Part shown: positions 23,857-33,681 of the stretch, in pieces
How positions within the stretch are numbered: position 1 is the stretch's first letter
How the letters are laid out: every line of letters starts with the position of its first letter
Assembly (NCBI GenBank): GCA_014323545.1
Contig: CP058647.1
Coordinates: 1,528,001 to 1,592,000 of the forward strand
Direction: 5' to 3'
From: Hyphobacterium sp. CCMP332
GTDB taxonomy: Bacteria > Bacteroidota > Bacteroidia > Cytophagales > CCMP332
DNA: 64,000 bases
The notes under the pieces: model-generated
Databases searched by the model: none
Seen by the model: only the letters and a program-made list of their open reading frames with translations
What the model was told of the DNA's origin: nothing
Position numbers and translations under genes: made by a program

Positions 23857-26812
23857 TAAATTTGCTTCTTAATAAAAGGTCTTCTGCAGAAATCTGAATG
23901 ATATAATATCCCGGCTTCCAATTATTTGTAAATATTGTCCCTCTGTTTTCATTGGAATTTTCCCGGTACATTTCCCGGCCAAAGATATCGTGAATTATAA
24001 CTTCAAATGTATTTGAAGTGGCTTCTGTAGCCCATGAAAACTGATCCCGGACAGGGTTGGGATACAATTGCAATTCATATTTTTCTCTAGGCTTAAATAT
24101 TTCTATCGCGCTAATTTCATCGATTACAAAATTGCGACTTAGCGTATCACTTCCACAATTGCTTCTCGCGATTAAGGTAATTTTGTAAGTCCCCGTATCG
24201 AGAAATACAATCGGATGGATAGTATTACTAGAGTCCAAAGTACCTGTGCTAAGGTTTTCAAATAACCAGGTAAATGTTTGAGCCGATTGAGACCGGTTAT
24301 TAAGAATGAACCTGTTTTTTTCACGGTCAAAGCTATAATTCGCCATTGGACTGACATTCCCCCTTGTTACATTTACACTGGATTCTCCTTCGCAAGGTTG
24401 TGAATTTGAAACTCTCAGATCATAGAGGTAATAATAAAATTCCGGATCAAAATTATTTCCAAGAATGGCAAGATATGCATTTGAATAGGTACCGTATTCT
24501 GCGCCCGAAGTATTTCTATATAAGCTTGTGCCGCTAAAATTGTGCACCCGAATGATGTAATCGCCGGGAACAAGATCAAAACCCGGGTAAATTCTATTTT
24601 TTCCTGAATTCGTTGTAAAGGTTTTACTCTGAAGGGTATTTCCCTGTTCATCCTCAATACTTATATCAAATGATCCGGAAAGGTTGGCATAAATTGCGGC
24701 AGAAAGGATTGAGGTATAATTGCTGACCTGAATTCTTGTTCGGGAATCGATATTAGTATAGGATCCATTGCCTATAGAATTATCCTCAGGTCCTAAGGTA
24801 TCGATTAAGCCAATTGTATTGCTAATATAAAAAGTAGTATCGGTGGTAATGGAACCGGTGAGAAATGTATCGCCAACAAACACAAGATCGTTTCTGCTCA
24901 TATCTGAATACCATTTTATCAAATTGTCACCACTGGCTGTTAAAAGAGCCCTTGCACTATCACAGATTTGAACATTGCTCGAACTTGCCTGCGCTTTGTC
25001 GGCATATATGCTTAAAGGAATACTTAAGCTATCATTTTGATTAAAACCATCGGATGGTAAATTGGAATATACTTTGAGTTCAAAATTCCCGGTATCAATG
25101 GCTTGAACCAATCCAAGAAAAACCTGATCCTGCATACCAGAACTTAAAGTACCGGAATACAAGCTTGAGTCGCTTATGTTAGCGTAATTATAGATAATGT
25201 AAAAATTGCTTTGTGCCGCTGTCCCTAAATTTAGAATATCAACTATGAGTGAATCTGATTCTCCCTGGCAAAAATCAAATCTCGTTTTGTTCGAAGCGAG
25301 GAGCGCCAAATCATTATTAATAGATTCACCAAAATAAAAATCGTCAAAGGCAAAGCCCTCATCCCGGGTATTTATATCAGAACCAAAATTAACTCTGAAT
25401 CGCAATGTTGATTTTCCGGCCAGCAAATTTTCATTGATCTTCGAAGAAAGAAATCCACCACTTCCCTCATTAAAGCTTTCATTTCCACTCCAACCGGCGG
25501 TACCACCTGAAAACTGCAAGCCATCAATCTGTGAATTGTTATACCAGTTTATAGAATTACTATTGTCGATATTCTGCCAACTAATTCCATCATTTAAAGT
25601 ATACTGAATATTAGCGCCATCGTAATCGCTTTCTGATTCCCACCAAACAGCCATCCTCAATTCCGCATTATTTAATGAAGTGCTATTAAAACAAGGGCTC
25701 AATACATAAGAGTTTTCATTATTGTTATAAAGCCCGAATCCGGTATTTCCCGTAACCCACGCATTCTGACCTGAATTTGCCCCTCTGATTTTAGATTTCA
25801 TGGGTTCTCCAAAAGACCAGGTGCTGTTTTCTCCTCCCTCAATCCATTCTTCCTGACCCGATTCAAAGTCTGTAAAATATGGAAATTGGTTGATCTCATT
25901 CAGGTTTATTATTGTGCTGGTCAATGTATTATTGATGCTGTAATTGTCGCTCGCTGAATCAATCCAAATTTTTAATTCGTATTCTGCATTGGCGGATAAA
26001 TCAACACCCTGACTGAACACATATTGTATGCTGGTATCCGCAGCAATTTGAACAATCGTTTCAGTTACAATAGCGTTTGAGTCAAGCTGGTAAGAAATAC
26101 TGATATTATTTAAAGCGGTCTGTCCCAAATTTTCAACTTCAACAGTAACCGGGGAAGCGCTCGGATAGTCACAGGCATCACTAATCGGCTGAATCAATTG
26201 CCGCAGGCCGACATCTGTATAATTTTGTAAAATCTCAAAATCATCAATAGCAAAACCTTCGTTGTTCTGACTGTAGTCTGAGAAAAACAAAAATCTAAAT
26301 CGCACATTTTGCGTCAAAGGAATGGTGTCTAAGATATGAGAGGCAATTTTCCAGCCATTGGAATTCCCACTCCAGTAATCTACGGTACTGTCATTATGCC
26401 AGTTTTGCCCTGTATTGTATTTTCCGATACTATTCCAATTGACTTCGTCCAGAGTGTACTGAAATTTTACATAATCACAACAGGACTCTGTTTTCATGTT
26501 GTATTTAAATCTTAGATAGGGCGCCTGAGAAAGCGAGGAAAAGTTAAAAAGGGGAGATTCTAATGCATCGAGTCTGTTGTTGGCATAATTAAATAGAGTA
26601 TCCGTCATCCAGGCATTATTTCCTGAATAAGCTGAATTGATCTGAGTCATCGAAGGGGCCCCTCTTTTCCAGGTATTGAGATTTCCACTGGTTTGCCAAT
26701 TGGTGGTGGCTAAATCAAAATTATCGATAAATGGAAATGTAGTTTGAATTTGAGCAAAGAGACTGCTTGAAAATAGGGCAATACAAAAGAAAAGGGTAAA
26801 CCTCATTAGCAT
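23837..26812 (-). CDS. Large T9SS cargo protein with repeated jelly-roll and CARDB-like modules
   Basis: The 991-residue product has a signal peptide ending near SSLFAQ. Two MAM-like jelly-roll modules are evident: one at about 25-195 (FPFIDNFDLA ... EGFAIDDFEIL) and one at about 315-500 (FPYFTDFESGQEEW ... DEGFAFDDFYFG). Each is followed by a CARDB-like beta domain (VTVEVENLGQTALNN; LIVDILNLGTAAQSN). Later come a cell-surface-type domain and a PKD-like domain (PMANYSFDREKN). The C-terminal ~80 residues are a T9SS sorting domain (LQLYPNPVRDQF, KFIKIGHR). It shares modules with the next two genes. Function probably adhesive or matrix-related. Confidence 0.82.
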   Translation of the reverse strand: MLMRFTLFFCIALFSSSLFAQIQTTFPFIDNFDLATTNWQTSGNLNTWKRGAPSMTQINSAYSGNNAWMTDTLFNYANNRLDALESPLFNFSSLSQAPYLRFKYNMKTESCCDYVKFQYTLDEVNWNSIGKYNTGQNWHNDSTVDYWSGNSNGWKIASHILDTIPLTQNVRFRFLFFSDYSQNNEGFAIDDFEILQNYTDVGLRQLIQPISDACDYPSASPVTVEVENLGQTALNNISISYQLDSNAIVTETIVQIAADTSIQYVFSQGVDLSANAEYELKIWIDSASDNYSINNTLTSTIINLNEINQFPYFTDFESGQEEWIEGGENSTWSFGEPMKSKIRGANSGQNAWVTGNTGFGLYNNNENSYVLSPCFNSTSLNNAELRMAVWWESESDYDGANIQYTLNDGISWQNIDNSNSINWYNNSQIDGLQFSGGTAGWSGNESFNEGSGGFLSSKINENLLAGKSTLRFRVNFGSDINTRDEGFAFDDFYFGESINNDLALLASNKTRFDFCQGESDSLIVDILNLGTAAQSNFYIIYNYANISDSSLYSGTLSSGMQDQVFLGLVQAIDTGNFELKVYSNLPSDGFNQNDSLSIPLSIYADKAQASSSNVQICDSARALLTASGDNLIKWYSDMSRNDLVFVGDTFLTGSITTDTTFYISNTIGLIDTLGPEDNSIGNGSYTNIDSRTRIQVSNYTSILSAAIYANLSGSFDISIEDEQGNTLQSKTFTTNSGKNRIYPGFDLVPGDYIIRVHNFSGTSLYRNTSGAEYGTYSNAYLAILGNNFDPEFYYYLYDLRVSNSQPCEGESSVNVTRGNVSPMANYSFDREKNRFILNNRSQSAQTFTWLFENLSTGTLDSSNTIHPIVFLDTGTYKITLIARSNCGSDTLSRNFVIDEISAIEIFKPREKYELQLYPNPVRDQFSWATEATSNTFEVIIHDIFGREMYRENSNENRGTIFTNNWKPGYYIIQISAEDLLLRSKFIKIGHR

Positions 26813-26891
26813 TTTCTTATAAAAGGCTGCAAAAATACAGGATTATAATTGTATTAAACGCTAAAGTTTAGATTTATTGGAATTAAATAAA

Positions 26892-28943
26892 TTATTCTTT
26901 GATACACTTCAATCGATGTACGAAATTCTCTCCTTCCATATTTATAATATACAATCCCTTAGAGAGTGAATTGCCTTCGAAATTAAATAACTTTTCTCCA
27001 TTCCAATGGACGCTACGTATCTCCTTACCATTTAAATCAAATACCTTGATCGATTTAACCGTTTCGGAAAAAGCACCTAAATCAAGCGTGAAATGATCAT
27101 TGAATGGATTGGGTCTTATGCTTATTTCCTTTTCTAATAAATCATGCAATTCTGTAGCTCCATCCACATTAAGAACGGCTTTTAAGGTATCATTGGAGTT
27201 TATAGTATCATTTGAAAATAGGGTATAGGACTTTACACTAATGAATGGCGAACCATTTGGGTCACCGAAATAGGCCCCGATATTGATTTCTGTTTCCGCA
27301 TTTGAAGCGAGATTACCTGTAAATACATTTTGATAATTCACCACTCCCACTTTCGAAACAATGGGAATATTAGAAACGGTGTTGGAACCAAAATTCTTTA
27401 GGCGTATAAATATGTTTTCACCTGTGTTGGCTGCGATGATTTTATCGCCATTTTGAGTTCTGAAATCAATTATGCCCACATCGTTCGGAAATACTCTTCG
27501 CGCTTCAATTTGCGTTATATGTAAATCGTAGTCTTCGGGGTCATTGACCGGACCATCCTTGGCTTTAAATGCAAATACTACATCCTGACCAACATAACTG
27601 ATAAGATTGATGGCAAATTGTCTTAATGAATTGGATAAGGTAGTGAAGGCATCTATGGTTGTTAGAATATTAAATGAATTTCCACAATCGGTAGAAATAT
27701 AAACTTCCAATTTATCATCGCTTCCCATATTCGCGCTTTGAGTACCGTCTTTACTAGTAAGTGCAACACTGAAAAACAAGCGTGCAGAATTTGAAATTAA
27801 CACCGGCGGACTTACAATCCATTCAGAATTTTGTGTTCCTGACAAATTTATTTTGGCTGTGGGAGTTCCAAAGAACAATTGCTGAAGAGAATCCGAACTT
27901 TTCCAGTTGGCATTCAAACTTGCTCCGGGCGCATTATTGCCTCTTGCTTCCCTCCAGCCCGGAAAGGCATTGACCAGATTGTCGCCATTATAATTGCTAA
28001 AATCAACGACTTCAAGCGGAAATGCTTCTTTTACGCCTTCGCTAAGGGTATCATTTGCTTTGTTCAGATCCTGTGGAAATATAACCCAGGTTTTAATTTT
28101 AAAATCCTGCAAAGGGGTGAAATCAAAACTACTTTGAAAGACAAAATTGTCTTTTTGATCAGAGGCGAGCAATCCAATGTATTGCTGGATGACCGGGGGA
28201 TTATCATTGATCTGGTAGGCCAGTGAAAAATTGTTTTGATCGCTGGCACCAAGATTCGTGATCTCAATTTCTATCGGCAAAACACCGGTTACACCACAAT
28301 CCTGTTTTGGACTTACAACTTCGGTAATTGCTAAATCATCGGGAATGTCATTAAATATTCTGAAATCATCTATTGCCATATCACTGGTAAAAGAAGTCCC
28401 TGTCATTCCGCGAATCCTGAATTTTACATTTGGATTAAATGCAGCAAGATTTGTAAGATTAATCTGAGTGTTTTGCCATTGATTTGTGTTAGCAGTCCAG
28501 GAAGGAATTACATCCTGAATCCAAACGCCGGTTCCAGTATCCAGGTCGAAGTGCATGGTTCCCATCGCCGTACCAAACATGTGCCACCAAAAATCAATAG
28601 TAGGATTGCTCAACAAAGAAAAATCGAATGTAGGACTGTTTAATAGTGCCGTTTGATTATTGCATCCGGAAGTTTCCGTATATAAATAATTTCCGGAGGA
28701 AGTTCCCGGATTGTGATCCTGAGAAGGGCCTGTATTTAAAGAACTTGTCCCCCCAAAATCGACAAACCATTCGGCGCCATCGTTTGTGGCATTGGACCAG
28801 CCCGCTGATAAATTGCACGGACCACTACAGGTTCCGCTGCAATTACTAAAACTTTCAAAATCCTGTGTGTAAGGAAAAGTGTTGATTTGGGAAAAAGAAA
28901 TTGAACTGATGGAGAGCGCTAGAAAAAATAATAATATCCTCAT
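26892..28943 (-). CDS. T9SS cargo protein, paralogue of the adjacent upstream gene
   Basis: A 683-residue secreted protein with a signal peptide ending near SFSQ. An N-terminal MAM-like jelly-roll (about 22-200, ending MAIDDFRIF) is followed by a CARDB-like domain and by a region of about 350 residues clearly related to the gene at 28998: both contain DNLVNAFPGWREARG or DNLDEAVPGWSEARG, NDPEDYDLH and NTGxNxxIRLKNFG. The end is a T9SS sorting domain (SIRPNPFNDHFTL, GLYIINM, KCIKE). It probably arose by tandem duplication with module replacement at the N-terminus. Confidence 0.82.
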   Translation of the reverse strand: MRILLFFLALSISSISFSQINTFPYTQDFESFSNCSGTCSGPCNLSAGWSNATNDGAEWFVDFGGTSSLNTGPSQDHNPGTSSGNYLYTETSGCNNQTALLNSPTFDFSLLSNPTIDFWWHMFGTAMGTMHFDLDTGTGVWIQDVIPSWTANTNQWQNTQINLTNLAAFNPNVKFRIRGMTGTSFTSDMAIDDFRIFNDIPDDLAITEVVSPKQDCGVTGVLPIEIEITNLGASDQNNFSLAYQINDNPPVIQQYIGLLASDQKDNFVFQSSFDFTPLQDFKIKTWVIFPQDLNKANDTLSEGVKEAFPLEVVDFSNYNGDNLVNAFPGWREARGNNAPGASLNANWKSSDSLQQLFFGTPTAKINLSGTQNSEWIVSPPVLISNSARLFFSVALTSKDGTQSANMGSDDKLEVYISTDCGNSFNILTTIDAFTTLSNSLRQFAINLISYVGQDVVFAFKAKDGPVNDPEDYDLHITQIEARRVFPNDVGIIDFRTQNGDKIIAANTGENIFIRLKNFGSNTVSNIPIVSKVGVVNYQNVFTGNLASNAETEINIGAYFGDPNGSPFISVKSYTLFSNDTINSNDTLKAVLNVDGATELHDLLEKEISIRPNPFNDHFTLDLGAFSETVKSIKVFDLNGKEIRSVHWNGEKLFNFEGNSLSKGLYIINMEGENFVHRLKCIKE

Positions 28944-28997
28944 TGATTGAAATTATTTCAATCAAAAATAAGGCTTTTCATTTATAGGACAATTTCT

Positions 28998-31118
28998 TTA
29001 ACGATAAATAAGCTTATAACTTGAATTATTCCCTTTTGCCTTGTAATTAAGGATATATACTCCCTTGTCCAATAAAGATAAGTTGATTTTCAGCTTATTA
29101 TCATATGATTCCAGTTCATGAACTTTTTGACCTTTTGAATCATAAACCGTAATTATGCCTTCAAGCTTGGTGTCGGAATGGAGCAGAAAAACGCCATCGG
29201 CAGATGGGTTTGGATATATTTTCACAGGTTTATCTTGCTGATCGTCCAATCCAACACCAATTGCACCGGTAACATTCAAAAATGTGCGGAGCGTATCATT
29301 TTGATTGATTGTGTCATTAGGATACATGGTATAAGCCAAAAACGGGACTTGAGGAGGCCCCTGAACCGAGGCATAATAGCCACCCAGGTTTATTTCTACT
29401 TCCTGATTTGGCCCCAGGTTATTGTAGCGCACAAATTGATAATTAACACTTCCCATTTTAGCAATTATTGGGATGGTATTAATTGTGTTGGCACCAAAAT
29501 TTTTCAATCTGATATAGACATTTGTACCTGTATTTGCATTGATCGTTTGTGTTCCGTTGTCGGTTCTGAAACTCACGATTCCCGCATCATTGGGATATAT
29601 AAATCGCGCCTCAAAATTGCTCAAATGCAAGTCGTAATCTTCGGGATCGTTGGTAGGCCCATCGCTGGCTTTAAATGCCAAAATTATTTCCTGACCAATA
29701 TAATTATCGAGGCGAAGGGCGTATTGCCGGAGACTGTTATCCAACCCGGTAGATGCATCAAGAGTCAACATACTGGTCCAGGAAGATCCACAATCGTTGG
29801 AAAGCATTACCTCCAATTTATCATCGGAGCCCATGGCAGAATTAGCGGTGCCATCCTTAATAGTGGTGGCGGCATTAAAATACATGATAGATGCCTGAGG
29901 AACTCTGAATATAGGCCCTATCAGCCATTCTCTCTGATTTATTCCCGATAAATTTACGCGAGCTGTATTGACACCAAAAAACTGCATTTGAATTGAATCC
30001 GCACTGGTCCAGTTTGAATTGGCTCCCGAAGGATTTTGTCCTCTCGCCTCAGACCAGCCGGGAACTGCTTCATCTAAATTATCGCCGGTGTAGCCTGGAA
30101 AAGTTACCGGTATTATCGGCAAAACAGTTTTCAAACCTATATTCAATGTAGAGTCGTTGGTCCGGTTTTCATCCCCGGTAAGATCGGTCCAAACGCTTAT
30201 GACATAATTATCGCTGCTGCTTAAATTCACTTGTTGAGCAAAAGTAAATGTGGCTTCCTGATCCTGATTAAGGCTTCCGGTATAGGTTTCTGTTACAATG
30301 GCCTGATTATTCAACTGATATGAAATGTTGAAATTGCTTTGTGTTTGAAAACCAAAATTTCTTATTCTGACTGTTACATCTTCCAGACCCAATCCGCAAT
30401 CTTGCGTTGGAGAGGATACATTCAATAGTCCAATATCAAGGGCTTTAAGATCAAAAATTAAAATATCATCAAAGGCAAATCCTTCATCTTGTACACTCCC
30501 GTCAGAACCAAAGGCCACTCTTAATTTAACACTGCTTTGACCGATAAGGCTGTTCATTCCGTTTTTAGCTAATACCCAGCCTCCCGAACCATTTCCGGTC
30601 GAATTTCGGCCGGTCCAACCAATTTGTTGTCCACCCGGGTTTCCGTTAATGGTATTGTCATTATACCAATTGTTGGGATCATTGAAGTTTCCAACATTTT
30701 GCCAGCTGGAACCGTTATTTATACTGGACTGAAGTACCGCTCCATCCCATGAAAATTCACTGTTCCACCAAACATTCATTTGAATCACGGGCTGTTGTAA
30801 GGTTGAGAAATTAAATTCAGGGGATTCAACGAATGAGTTTTCATTTGGGCCGTATTGTCCACCTAGAGTACCGGTTACGAAACAATTGGCCCCGGAAGCT
30901 GCGCTGTTAATCACCTGTTTTGTTGGTGTGCCCAGGGACCAGGTTCCCGATCCACCGGTAGTCCATCCGCCGTTTCCACTCTCAAAATCTTCGATATATG
31001 GAAATGTACTTATTGTCTGCGCATTAGTGACATTCCCAATTGAATAGATAAATATCAGAGATAAAAATATTTTCAAGTAATGGCTATTACTTACATTTAA
31101 GAGTAAATTTTTAAGCAT
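28998..31118 (-). CDS. T9SS cargo protein with jelly-roll N-terminus
   Basis: Starting at the ATG 31116-31118 (an upstream TTG at 31127 is less likely), the product has 706 residues and a signal peptide ending near NVTNAQ. Residues about 40-225 form a MAM-like jelly-roll that matches the second module of the 23837 gene (FPYIEDFESGNGGW, SWQNVGNFND, DEGFAFDDILIF). The central and C-terminal parts match the 26892 gene. The sorting domain has KIYPNPSADGVF and ends YKLIYR. The start codon abuts the predicted non-standard start of the divergent gene with no space between them. Confidence 0.82.
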   Translation of the reverse strand: MLKNLLLNVSNSHYLKIFLSLIFIYSIGNVTNAQTISTFPYIEDFESGNGGWTTGGSGTWSLGTPTKQVINSAASGANCFVTGTLGGQYGPNENSFVESPEFNFSTLQQPVIQMNVWWNSEFSWDGAVLQSSINNGSSWQNVGNFNDPNNWYNDNTINGNPGGQQIGWTGRNSTGNGSGGWVLAKNGMNSLIGQSSVKLRVAFGSDGSVQDEGFAFDDILIFDLKALDIGLLNVSSPTQDCGLGLEDVTVRIRNFGFQTQSNFNISYQLNNQAIVTETYTGSLNQDQEATFTFAQQVNLSSSDNYVISVWTDLTGDENRTNDSTLNIGLKTVLPIIPVTFPGYTGDNLDEAVPGWSEARGQNPSGANSNWTSADSIQMQFFGVNTARVNLSGINQREWLIGPIFRVPQASIMYFNAATTIKDGTANSAMGSDDKLEVMLSNDCGSSWTSMLTLDASTGLDNSLRQYALRLDNYIGQEIILAFKASDGPTNDPEDYDLHLSNFEARFIYPNDAGIVSFRTDNGTQTINANTGTNVYIRLKNFGANTINTIPIIAKMGSVNYQFVRYNNLGPNQEVEINLGGYYASVQGPPQVPFLAYTMYPNDTINQNDTLRTFLNVTGAIGVGLDDQQDKPVKIYPNPSADGVFLLHSDTKLEGIITVYDSKGQKVHELESYDNKLKINLSLLDKGVYILNYKAKGNNSSYKLIYR

Positions 31119-33668
31119 ATAAAACAATTAAGTGTCTATATCATCCTGGTTTTCTGCCTGATCTCCACCGGACTGCCCGGTCAGAATCCAATTCCAAACT
31201 TGAAATTTAGCAAAAAGTTAATTCTCAATGGTGATTTAAAATCAATTATTTCAAAAGCCTGCCCCAATAAGAATTTAATATATTCCGAAATTAATTATAC
31301 GGATTCATCTGCGAATGAATTTAGTGGGCTTCTTATTCAAGACAGCATAGGAAATCTTTTAAGCTCAAATAAAATTGAATTACCAAATCATTCCATTCTT
31401 CAAATAAAAGAATTGATTGTTTCAGACAGCAATTCGGTTTTTCTACTTGGAAGCCTGATTGATTCAGTCAGTAATAGCTCTGTGGCCATTTTAAAATTTG
31501 ATTCTAAAGGCCGGATTCAATGGGCCAATTCCTATTTTTCTACAGGGGAGATTTCCATCCATTCTGCAGTCAAATATGAAAATTCCCTGCTAATCTGTGG
31601 TACAAATCTTACAGAAAATAACGGCTTACTTATAAATGTTTCAGAAACCGGAAGTCTTATTTCCTCTCTCAAATTAAACAGCTCAAACTCCAGTACTTTT
31701 AATGACATATCCATTTACAGCAATGGCTTTATTATTGTTGGATCAGTTGAAAAAGAAGCTTCTGTATTTCATTATTCTTTCAAAAGCGACAGCATTAAAA
31801 CCTATCTTTTTAATTCTTCAGGCAATATAAACTCTCTGAGGCAAATTGTTCGGCGAGACTTAAATACATTTTATATTTCAGGATACAGCGATGCTCACAG
31901 CAGCATCGCGGGCGATGCGATAATTTGCAAATGGACTACAGATCAATCTCAGAATGCAAGATTCATGCATATAGGTGTCGCAAATGATTTTGAGATTTAC
32001 AATTCTGTAATTGATTCAAATTCAATCATCACAAACGTTGGTAAAGCAGAATATTACGGAAATGGCATTTACAATGGTATTTTATTACAATTGGATTCAA
32101 ATCTCAACCTATTAAATTCCACTGTCCTTCAGAATAATTTTAGTTCTGAATTGCATGCTATTGTCAAGCCAAATAGGAAACGATTGGGCTTTTTCGGCAT
32201 AAGAAATGACAATACGGCGAATAATGGGATTGCTTACGGTCTGATAGATTCAGATTCCTTATCGTTTTGTGAGTTTCAAAACGCCATTTTGGATACGGGT
32301 ACTTTTTCACCGGGCATGAGCACTTCCTTATTATCGATTGATAATGTAAATCTATCTGTCTTGCCAATAGCGATTCAGCTTAGTAATCTCAATTTGGGTA
32401 TACAAAGTATTTGTAAAGAGGGCTATTGCAAAATACCGCTGGAAATCCAAGGGCAAAAACAAAATTTATGTATCGGTGATACAATCAATTTCAACCTTAA
32501 GAATGCGTTTCAGAACATATCATGGAAACTCAATGACCAAATAATCTCAAATAATTCCAGTGTATCATTGATCTATGATGGAGAATCAATTCACCTTACT
32601 GCGGAAGTATGGGATGATCTTGGATGTTTTGGATTTGATGAAATCATTATTCATCCAAAAAAATATGCGCTTGAAATAGAGGGGGAAAGCAAACTATGCC
32701 TCAACAATTCTGAAGTCTGGTATCGTATCATTTATGATAAATCACTGGAATTAGATTTTCAAATTATAAATGGAGAATTGATACAAAAATCCGGTGATTC
32801 TCTTCTGATTGATTGGAAAAATAGCGTTAGCCAAGTTCTGGTTTATTTAAAGGACAGTAGCAATTGTAGGCTTGCAAAAAAATCATTGGAAATTAAGCTC
32901 GATTCCGGAATTATTCTTAACCCTGTCATCTATGGGCTGACGGAAGATAGCCTGGTGGAATTAACAAGGCTAGATTTTAGTTTACAATCTATTCCCGAAA
33001 TTCAAAATCAATCATTTCGGCTTTATAAAGTCATGCAGGATATTTCACAATATCAAACTATTTTGCTTGAAAACGAATCAAAATGGATAGACCCTGATTA
33101 TACTCCCGGTGCCGGCTATTATATTGAAACCGAGAACAATTGCAGCCATACACTCAGATCAAAAACGCATAGAGCCATTTATCTGGATGTTGAAAATCAA
33201 ACTTTGAAATGGACCGATTATTTGGGCTGGTCAAAAACGAATACCAAATACAATTTAATTCGGAACGGTATTATGGCAGAAGAATTAAATTCTAACAACT
33301 ATGCTTTAAAATCATTTGAGGAATTCGAGTCCTGCTTTAGAATTAGGGCAAAAAATTTGGAAACTGAATATGTAAGTTTCTCAAATATGCAGTGCATTGA
33401 TGAATCCCTTAGGCTTGTTTTACCTGATGTAATTACTCCCAACGGCGATGGTATAAATGAGCGATTTAGCATCCCCGAATTGCAAATGTTCCCATCTATT
33501 ACCTTAAGCGTATACAACCGTTGGGGAAAATTAATTTATAGTAAAATCAATTACGATAATACCTGGCCTGATAGAAATATTGAAAATGGCACCTATTTCT
33601 ATAGACTTAGTTTTGAAAAAGACTTGGGAATTAAAAATTACAAAGGCTGGATTGAAGTTTTAAAATAG
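31119..33668 (+). CDS. T9SS type B (gliding-associated) cargo protein, non-standard start
   Basis: The obvious reading frame from TTG 31200 (822 residues) lacks a signal peptide, but the same frame continues upstream and encodes KQLSVYIILVFCLISTG followed by LPGQ, a good signal peptide. The frame is open to 31107 with no ATG, GTG or TTG; the codon expected as start, 31119-31121, is ATA. The body is beta-rich with Ser/Asn repeats (kelch-like or SBBP-like strands) and a later Ig-like part. The last ~85 residues are a type B sorting domain: LPDVITPNGDGINERF, SVYNRWGKLIYS, NGTYFYRLSF. The exact start is uncertain. Confidence 0.7.
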   Translation: MKQLSVYIILVFCLISTGLPGQNPIPNLKFSKKLILNGDLKSIISKACPNKNLIYSEINYTDSSANEFSGLLIQDSIGNLLSSNKIELPNHSILQIKELIVSDSNSVFLLGSLIDSVSNSSVAILKFDSKGRIQWANSYFSTGEISIHSAVKYENSLLICGTNLTENNGLLINVSETGSLISSLKLNSSNSSTFNDISIYSNGFIIVGSVEKEASVFHYSFKSDSIKTYLFNSSGNINSLRQIVRRDLNTFYISGYSDAHSSIAGDAIICKWTTDQSQNARFMHIGVANDFEIYNSVIDSNSIITNVGKAEYYGNGIYNGILLQLDSNLNLLNSTVLQNNFSSELHAIVKPNRKRLGFFGIRNDNTANNGIAYGLIDSDSLSFCEFQNAILDTGTFSPGMSTSLLSIDNVNLSVLPIAIQLSNLNLGIQSICKEGYCKIPLEIQGQKQNLCIGDTINFNLKNAFQNISWKLNDQIISNNSSVSLIYDGESIHLTAEVWDDLGCFGFDEIIIHPKKYALEIEGESKLCLNNSEVWYRIIYDKSLELDFQIINGELIQKSGDSLLIDWKNSVSQVLVYLKDSSNCRLAKKSLEIKLDSGIILNPVIYGLTEDSLVELTRLDFSLQSIPEIQNQSFRLYKVMQDISQYQTILLENESKWIDPDYTPGAGYYIETENNCSHTLRSKTHRAIYLDVENQTLKWTDYLGWSKTNTKYNLIRNGIMAEELNSNNYALKSFEEFESCFRIRAKNLETEYVSFSNMQCIDESLRLVLPDVITPNGDGINERFSIPELQMFPSITLSVYNRWGKLIYSKINYDNTWPDRNIENGTYFYRLSFEKDLGIKNYKGWIEVLK

Positions 33669-33681
33669 CCGGATTAAAAAA

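Noticed and set aside
29178-29951. A 257-codon open frame on the plus strand
   Set aside because: It lies wholly antisense to the T9SS cargo gene at 28998-31118, has no signal or domain, and its composition is that of a reversed coding frame.
31200-33668. TTG at 31200 as the start of the type B cargo gene
   Set aside because: It would remove a clear signal peptide encoded just upstream in the same frame; a cargo protein without one would not reach the T9SS.
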